Below are positions 56,841 to 64,000 of a DNA stretch of 64,000 nucleotides, one piece after another. The notes beneath the pieces were generated by a model, which saw nothing but the letters and a program-made list of their open reading frames with translations, had not been told where the DNA came from and made no database searches. Both the position numbers and the translations under genes were made by a program. Origin of the DNA: Pterois miles (lineage: Eukaryota > Chordata > Actinopteri > Perciformes > Scorpaenidae). The DNA is taken from NCBI GenBank assembly GCA_947000775.1, contig CAMQGK010000299.1, positions 16,357,501 to 16,421,500 on the forward strand. Reading direction: 5' to 3'. Numbering within the stretch: position 1 is the first letter of the stretch; every line of letters starts with the position of its first letter.

Positions 56841-59267
56841 TAATGGCTGAACACAGGCATGTGAGGCATGTTTCCTCTCTGTCAATTAGCATAATCAATG
56901 AAGGCCCTGCCACTGCGTTACCCACACTGCTGCTCTGCTGCTCTACCACCTACATGGGCTCTCCCTGGCTCGGGGGAAGCACATTACCACCTCTGGAGCT
57001 GTTCCTGCTCGGAAAGATTAGGGTCATTTCCTGGCAGCGGGGCCTGGAGTTCCGCTCTGTGCATTATAGCCTTAAACTTTAACCTATATCAAGTGACTTT
57101 AAAGCGCAAAGAAAACAAACAAGCTGAGCCATTAGCAGCTTCTCTGGCTTTGTATTCCTTACCATAGAGAGTCAGGGTACAACAGAAAACGCTCTCAGTG
57201 CCAAAACATACCTTCTTATAAGCGTTTTTCTTTAGCAGCACCATTTATTTTATATACGGTTCATTCATTTTTCTTGGATGTAACTCCAAGGTTTAGGTTT
57301 GGTGCTTAGACGGCAAGAAGGGCAGAGCTGGAATTCCCCCTGTGTGAGCCATGTGCTGCTGCAGCCTTGTGTTTACTCATCATATAAAACTGCAGTTTTA
57401 AATTTCCTTAATTTAATTTCAGCCCGTATAAGACTAACAGCTAAGCAGAACAAGCTGGACTGCGTCCCCAAACCTCACTGTTCCTAATTTTAGCAGGTCA
57501 TTTATTTTACTATCTCTCCCTCTTTCTGTGTCAACAGGCGTTCGACTGTCATACATCAGTGGTGTGTAGCTGGAAAGCTCTTATAGGTGGTCTGCGTTGA
57601 AGTTCTCCCACTATGGGCTAAGTGTGTGGTTTAAAGGGCGGGCTCTTGGAAAAGCCACAAAAAGTATGAAAACACTGCAAGTTCAGGATTATAAAAACGT
57701 CTTTGACCCAACGGAGTGATCTCAGGATTTTAATTTCCTGCTGTACGCCATCACTCCCTTTTTGAATCAGTCCCATCTCTGACGCCTTTCTGCATTTAAC
57801 ACCTCAGCCCATGACTATATTGCTGCGAGCGTATCAATGAAGTAGCAGTGGAATAAAAGCAGTGTGTAAGTGTGAGCGATGTGTTTTGACACAGCTGGTC
57901 ACTCTTTGGCAGCTGTCCTCCACAGCTCAGCCCAGGTCTGACATTTGCTAATGTCTCAATGTGTGTGTAAAATATGTGTGTATTTGACCTTAATGTCTAT
58001 TGGGGGGGGGGGGTTGTATGTGTGTGTGTTTGTGTGTTTTTCAGTGGGTGTGCACAGGCACAAAACAGAGATGCAAACCTCTAATTGCCCGGGCAGAAAG
58101 GCCAGCAACTAGCGCCAGGAACCTCAGTAAGCATTACAGGGTGGGTGTGTCGGGGGTATGTACTGCTTCCAGCCAATCGGCTGATGGCTCCACCAGGCAG
58201 GAAGTTGTGGTTTGGACCACGTGTTGCTGCGGCATCAAGAGAACTGAAAGGATAGCGAACGGGGGAAGAAAGGGAGACAAGAGTGTGGGAGTGCAGCCTC
58301 TGGAGCTGATCTGATGCTTTTCTTTTATTTACAGTTAAGTTGTAATAATGGCGAGTGGATGTCAGAGGGCTTGAGCTGCAGATATGCTTGCACACAAATA
58401 TGCACATGGATGCACAAACAGATAGATTGAAAGAAAAAGGAAAGAGAAACTTATCTGCGTTGGCGTGTGATGAGAAATTTAGTCTCACCTTTCACAGCAG
58501 AGCCTTGTCACACTGTGAACAAATGTCTCTCTGGTAATGTTTTCCCCACACTCGTCCATTGTCAGCTAATGGACCGGCACAGGATAAAGGCATATTCCCC
58601 ACAGACACACACAAAAGGCGGGAGAAGATTGAATGACAGAAGTCATTATCATCCTGCCCAAATAGCGTCACACTATTACCGCGGGCGATGCACAGCGATG
58701 CATTTGCATGGTGAAGTAACGGCGTGACAAAAGGATCTGAAAACAACAGCGTGAGCGAGGTAGCGCAGACGTTGTCAGGAGGGTATGTGATATACAGCTC
58801 GTGGGAATGAGTTTCAGAGAAATTTCAGGTGAAATGAGTCAAACGCAGCCTCAGGGAGAAACAGACACCGCCGTGCACCACCTCTGACTCTAACACGCAA
58901 CTTTGGGCAGAAAAGCATAGCTTTGCAAATTAAAATCAGGTTCATTAATAAAGATCCCACATTGTATATGAACTGATAGGATACCTTAGTTATATAGGAG
59001 GTTTTTATCCTCTCCTTTATCTTGTTTTACCACCATATGCTCAGACACTCAACAGACACTGGTTTGCTGCCAGTTACCTTAACTCTAAACAAAGCACTGA
59101 CCTCTAAACTGTTGTAGCATCTTAGACTAGTGTCTCATCATACATAATCCAATACAATAAAACTGCTCCCATGAGGCAAGAGATGACATTTTATATTCTT
59201 TGTTGAATGTTAAATAGCTGTATGGAATTTCTATAAAAGGTTGAGCATGATGTACTTTTGCCCATAA
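56841..59267. other. Long, apparently unique non-coding stretch
   Basis: About 2.4 kb without recognised mobile elements. A G12 run is at 58002-58013. Frames of up to 135 codons (58081-58488 minus) overlap opposite-strand frames and lack domains. A weak exon-like interval is 58045-58126 (TTTTTCAG before, GTAAGC after). ATTTGCAT occurs at 58701, an octamer by sequence only. Confidence 0.35.
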
Positions 59268-59432
59268 ACTAGTGCCGTCTATCGATTAAAATATCAGAAC
59301 TACTTAATACTTTTGTCAACATAGAAGTGAGCAAGTATGCGGCTTTATGGAAATGTATGTATCTATTACTGGAAATTAATTAACAAGACAAAACAATAAC
59401 AGATATTGTCCAGAAACCCTCACAGGTGTCGC
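59268..59432 (+). mobile_element. Left part of a GGGCTGTCAA-family MITE
   Basis: GTGCCGTCTATCGATTAAAATATC, TTAATACTTTTGTCAACATAG, GGAAATTAATTAACAAGACAAAACAATAAC and GTCCAGAAACCCTCACAGGTG match the copy at 3813/4895. Truncated on the right. Confidence 0.75.
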
Positions 59433-59639
59433 CTGTGTAACGCGTCTCCCTTGATGAGGGAAAAGGGTGATGAATTGGCCAGTTAACAGCAAAGTGGTTT
59501 GTTTCATTACTTTGTATTTATGTAATAAATGTTTATGATACTCTGCACTAGAAATAAAGCACAACAACAAAAATTTGGTGAGAATAGTCATCCGCTTGTA
59601 GTGATCAGTTGGACCCGGACAGATGTATAGACCACTATA

Positions 59640-59900
59640 AATGGTTTCTAGTGTATATTGCAAGGTATTGACCCGTTACCGCTGTATCGTGATACGTATC
59701 ATATCCAGGTTTGGAAATTAGCACCAGCCTGGTAAAATATGCATGGCTGCTAGACTTGCTTCACTCATCTGCCATAAAAGACGATAATATATTGAGTGGC
59801 TGGTAGATTTTGTTATCCAGCAACCACAGCGGCAAGTGGACAAAAAAGTTCATTTCCAACCCTGTATCGCCCGATTCTTGCCAATAAACAGCCCTAAGCT
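59640..59900 (+). mobile_element. MITE relic hosting a 159 bp MITE
   Basis: ATTGACCCGTTACCGCTGTATCGTGATACGTATCATATC before and TATCGCCCGATTCTTGCCAATAAACAGCCCTAA after the insert (59706-59864) join into a sequence ending ACAGCCCT. This looks like the right end of an element of the GGGCTGT type. The left end was not found. Confidence 0.5.
59706..59864. mobile_element. Short MITE with 13 bp inverted ends
   Basis: CAGGTTTGGAAAT at the left and ATTTCCAACCCTG at the right match at 12 of 13 positions when inverted. The 159 bp element is too short for any gene. Flanking 8 bp are not identical. The CAGG...CCTG tips fit a hAT-type element. Confidence 0.8.
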
Positions 59901-60466
59901 AGAATGAAATGCTGCACAAAGAACTGAAAAGGGTAGGCAGTTTAATATCAGAACATTTTTCTTACCATTCAAAAACAAACACTACACACATTAGCAGAAT
60001 ATATCTTGTGAAAGTCATGCTGCCAGTCCCGCTGCCTGGTCAGTGCTGTATTATATTCATTTGTTCTGTATTAATCAGGTACAGCTTGTTCTTGGTAATG
60101 AGGGTCTGAGTTGCTGCAGAGTCGTGTACTGAGAGGTGTTGGAGAGAGAGGTGGATGAATGAAAGAGACCAGGCACCTTCCCCAGCACAGAGGAAAAAAG
60201 TCATTTTATTAAATCAGATCTTCATTTTATACGCTGTGTGCCGGCACAATAGCTGCTTTTCCCTCGAGAGGCTTACTGGTTGGCATTTCCTGCTCTGGGA
60301 TGGCCCTGCCCAGATTAGAGGAAATTGATTTAATGGCTTTGGTTTAATGGCTCAAAAGGCTTCATCCAGTGTTGATACTTCCTTGTAATTTTTTTTTTCT
60401 GTTGAATCCAACTTTTTTCCTTCTGTCTCATCCTGTTTTTGTTACTTTCTTCTGTTTTCTTTGCAG
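59901..60466. other. Non-coding stretch before a candidate exon
   Basis: T/C-rich from 60388 to 60466, ending in a strong acceptor-like sequence. No repeat recognised. Confidence 0.35.
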
Positions 60467-60509
60467 CAGGCGTTGTGAAGGACTTGTGCTTTTACGGTTG
60501 TGTGTGCAG
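60467..60509 (+). other. Candidate short exon (40 or 43 nt) with NAGNAG acceptor
   Basis: A long pyrimidine run with TTTTCTTTGCAGCAG (60455-60469) gives two adjacent AG acceptors, 60465-60466 and 60468-60469. The 3' side is CAG|GTATGT (GT at 60510-60511), close to the vertebrate donor consensus. Two of three frames are open; one reads GVVKDLCFYGCVC. No known protein matches to my knowledge. It could be an exon of a noncoding RNA or of a gene reaching beyond the window, or chance. Confidence 0.25.
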
Positions 60510-62229
60510 GTATGTGTGGACGCTTCAGCATGCTGCCGCTGTAGGAGACGGTACAGCAGGCAGGTTTAATAGAGACAGACCTGCGATCGATAGCAGCGGT
60601 AAACCAACACATACAGCCTCAGGCCCAGCAGGCCATTCAATTAGCTGGAGCTGGTACACACAAACAGGGCCGAGGTGTCTCTGCTCAGCGTCAGTGCTTA
60701 ACTGCTTTAATATAGATGTCCAAACTTCCAGGTGTTTACCTTTACGCACCCACACCGTGATGAAGAGCCAACATGAAATACTAAAAGGGTTTAGCAACTA
60801 TTTTATCAAAATATGATCATAATTACGGGGTTGTTTGCTTATGTTTCCAGCACTGTCAGTCAAATCTGATGAAACTAAGTAGATTAGCTGAGTTTTCCCA
60901 GTGTTTTACAAAACTTTGCTCCCTTATTGTAATGAATCTTTAATGTTATAGAGAAATACTTGAAGCAAGGGGCTTTAAAGCAACAGGAAATACTTCGCTA
61001 TACAATAAAAGTATCACTCACAAGTATTTATCTCTCAAAAAACTAATAAAAAACTGTAAACCAAAAACAATAAACAAAACATTCCCTTAAATCGCATACA
61101 TGTATGTGTATTTTATATTGCTGCAGTGCCCAGATATAAATCTCCTGCCAGTGGACCTATTCAAATTATATTCCATTATATTGGAAAAAGTGCTAAGTTG
61201 GCATATACAAACTGTACCATGATATTGTAAACATTGAAACCCTGGGAACACCAACAGCTATTTCTAAAGTATAAGAAAAATATATAAAGGTTTATGATAA
61301 GTAAGATAAACAGTAATGTGACAAAAGATACAAAAGAGCAGCAGTTTCGACTTTTTATCTGGACACACCCAAAATGTGTTTAAGTAATGGCACTTGTGCT
61401 GTATACAATGGAGCTGTAAAGAGGGTGTGTGTCTGCTGTACAGCATGTGAGGAATGTGTGTGTGAGCGCTGTGAGTTTTAAGCTCCTTCAGCACTGTTAA
61501 AGCTCTGTGTAGATGCATGACAGGTGGAAGTCAAATGATCGGCTCTCAGCAAGGTCAGGGGCCTTGCGAGGACAATGCACACCTCAGAATATAACACACA
61601 GTGTGACCATACGGGACACGCCGGGCGCTTGAGCAGAGCGTGGCGGCTACTTCGCTGACCTGCCAGCCTACTTTGAGTTTGCCTTTCAGTTCAGGTCTGC
61701 AAGTATTTCATAGCCTTGTGTGAACAAATGAAGGAATTCTGTCCACAGAACAAATGCTAGCGGGCTTTTATTTTGAAACAGAAACAGGTAGCTTTGTGTG
61801 AAAAGTAAATATTTGCTTCTTTTATGTCTGTGACATACTTTACAGATACAGTATAGACATTGAAACTGTAGTAATGTTGCTGATAGGATGTCAGTATACT
61901 GTCAAAAGATCATTTCCCTGTCTGTCTTTGCTGTTAACCGATAAACAGAAGTCTGTGAGGTCGCTCGGACCTGGGCGTTAACATGGGCGTCGAAATAAAA
62001 AGCAACAGGTTCTGCGATGCATGTGCACTGCTCGTGCGTCCTATGTGGCCCGGCTGAACCACCTGTGCATTGTAAACAGCTGAAAAGCGTGAACAAAGTA
62101 GTAGAAAGAACAGTCACTTTTCATGTAATAATGTCATAAAATGCTGTTTTCAGTAACTGATTGTCTGTGTTTTGGATAAAACTGGATATTTAAAGACGTT
62201 GGGATGGACATTTTTTGCTATTTTCTGAC
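60510..62229. other. Apparently unique non-coding stretch
   Basis: A 90-codon minus and a 125-codon plus frame near 60439-60816 overlap and lack domains. No repeat recognised. Confidence 0.35.
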
Positions 62230-62520
62230 ATTTTTGCAGCTAACAATTATTTTCTTGATTAATGTATTAGTTATCAGTCTATAAAATGTCAGATAATGGT
62301 GAAAAATGTCGATCAGTGTTCCCCAAAGCCCAAGATGACATCCTCAAATCCTCAAAGATTTTCAGTTTACTGTCACAGAGGAGTAAAGACACCAGAAAAT
62401 ATTCACACTTAAGAAGCTGGAATCAGAAGATTTTGACTTTTATTTGTCTTTAAAAAAGATTACTCAAATAATTAATTTAAAAGTTGACAACTAATCGATT
62501 AATCATTGCAGCTCTAGACC
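62230..62520 (+). mobile_element. GGGCTGCAACTAA-family MITE, nearly full length
   Basis: TTTGCAGCTAACAATTATTTTCTTGATTAATG at the left and CAACTAATCGATTAATCATTGCAGCTCT at the right are inverted (the latter reads AGAGCTGCAATGATTAAT on the other strand). The middle has AAAATGTCAGATAATGGTGAAAAATGTC, CCCAAGATGACATCCTCAAAT and AAGAAGCTGGAATCAG. A well known teleost element; 6408-6600 and 50405-50610 are partial relatives. Confidence 0.75.
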
Positions 62521-62559
62521 CAACGATTCAAATTCATTGACAAAATATTTGGCAGATTA

Positions 62560-62692
62560 ATCGATAATGATAATAATAATAATATATGCTAATAATAATA
62601 TATGCTAATAATAAATAACATTTATATTACATATATTCAATTTTATAGTATATATTATACTGTATACATTATGATAAATAATAATAATAATC
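62560..62692. repeat. AAT-rich simple repeat
   Basis: (ATAATA)n runs at both ends and two copies of ATATGCTAATAATAATA in tandem, separated by AT-rich sequence. Confidence 0.85.
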
Positions 62693-64000
62693 AGTAGCCC
62701 TTTACTGTAGCAGGAACAGGAAAACAAGCAAATATTGACAATTGAGCAGCTGCACTATATTTTAAATTTGGCATATTTATTCAGCTCGTCATACTTTACA
62801 AATCATGTAAATCATGTGTACACAGAAGCATGTACAAATGAACCACAAGAACAAACGTGATCTAATGTTCCCTGTTTTTCCAGTTAATTCCTGAACATCC
62901 TGTTCGAGGCCACATTAAACATGCAGACAGAGGGTGTGGCGAGTCACCTTAGTCATCACTTTGTGTTGTTGTGACTTTTCTATAATGTAAAGAACACAAC
63001 ATTAGATACCGCAAAACAGCCTTATATTAATTAACCACAGCGATTATTATGTGACAGACTAGGATGTTCACAAGCAGTGAACAGCTGTGGATGGCACCCA
63101 TTCAAGTGCAATTAATTAAACATAGACACAACAACGATATGTGCCCGTTCCCTGAAACAGCCTGCGTGACAGTTAATAAAGATAACCCTGGGGTTCTGAC
63201 TAATGAGCAAGGTAATTATATAGTCACATACAACGTGATTAGCTGCAGCATACAGAGGGTCAGTGAGGGGACACGCACACTCCAATCCTCTTTCCCGGTC
63301 CTCTAAGGTCCCATGTCGTTTTAATGTTTCCCATGTGACGTCTGCCATGCATGTCTGGCTCCGTTATTTAACGGCGAGGAGAAGCCGGCGTAGCCAGTGT
63401 GTCTCCTGTGTTACCTCGCGTGATCGTGCGTTAGAGCGTGACAGATGAGGGGATGCAGAGCGCTATCTAGGTTATCTAGTTAGACTGCTTGTGTAGTCGC
63501 AGAGAAGCCTTTAGGGCCGCGATTATGAGTCATCACGCTTGGGTTTGAGTCGTCTCCTTTTTTTATATATATCTGGGCTTCATGCTGCCGAAATAAATCA
63601 CTATAACTGTTATTAATAATTTATGTATTGCTCTGCAGGATTGTACACAACCTAACTTGTTTTTGTACTATTCATAGTTTTTATGTTGGGCAGCTCTTGT
63701 TGCCAGAGGTTTTTTGATGCATATACATTATGGAGAATATGCGCCTCAGTAGATCCTCTCTTGTCCTAAATATTCTTTGTTGAAGAGATTAGTGTGTGCA
63801 CCGGATTTTGGCAAAGCTCGTCTTCATAAATGTTTCACCGTTTTAGCTGTGGTGTAGTTTGTCAGTTGTATAAAGTCACAGGCGACTGATTTTTTACTTT
63901 AAATCCCTAGATTAATACCGGTAATGGCTTGTGCTTCATTGCTTAGCCAACAGAGGCACCATGAGGTTACCACCGCCGTTCAGCTTCACAAATAATGCAT
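62693..64000. other. Non-coding stretch to window end
   Basis: Frames of 61-80 codons near 63064-63448 overlap on both strands without domains. No repeat or exon recognised. Confidence 0.35.

Overview
This 64 kb window looks like intergenic or long-intron DNA from a bony fish, most likely a percomorph teleost. The evidence is the repeat content: a Rex3-like (RTE clade) LINE fragment, tRNA-derived SINEs with LINE-type 3' tails, and many short hAT-like non-autonomous DNA transposons. Long AC, CT and AT microsatellites and an AT-rich, CpG-poor background fit as well. Repeat family names come from memory of teleost genomes; the copies, inverted ends and target duplications were read from the sequence.

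I found no complete host protein-coding gene, no rRNA or snRNA, no true tRNA, no CRISPR and no operon. The only convincing protein homology is to transposable elements: a 5'-truncated but uninterrupted Rex3-like reverse transcriptase C-terminus (minus strand, about 4.0-4.85 kb), a decayed LINE reverse transcriptase piece (20.75 kb), and two broken hAT-type BED zinc-finger transposase remnants (23.8 and 29.0 kb). Other reading frames are short, low in complexity or lie inside repeats.

Layout. 0-6 kb: half of an inverted dispersed repeat pair, a degenerate ~200 bp tandem array, then a three-level nest (Rex3 inside a MITE inside a foldback element). 6-14 kb: short arrays, microsatellites and a hAT-type element carrying sixteen 55 bp minisatellite units. 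14-25 kb: a pile-up of MITE copies with a SINE in it, two opposed copies of another teleost repeat, a 1.08 kb hAT element with a perfect 8 bp target duplication, and a BED-finger remnant. 25-36 kb: mostly unique sequence with a two-tier foldback at 26.3 kb, a transposase-bearing hAT copy at 28.6 kb and a MITE at 33.8 kb. 36-45 kb: two SINEs, an unidentified retro-insert with a 21 bp target duplication, several DNA-transposon relics, a polypurine tract and a candidate exon. 45-64 kb: an AT microsatellite, more MITEs, a CTG tract, a CpG-rich stretch with a TATA-like box, an AT-rich foldback, and a candidate 40/43 nt exon at 60.47 kb.

The window's interest lies in how elements nest and rearrange, and in three weak host-function leads (43.5, 53.2-53.65 and 60.47 kb). 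I did not find a new multi-gene system.
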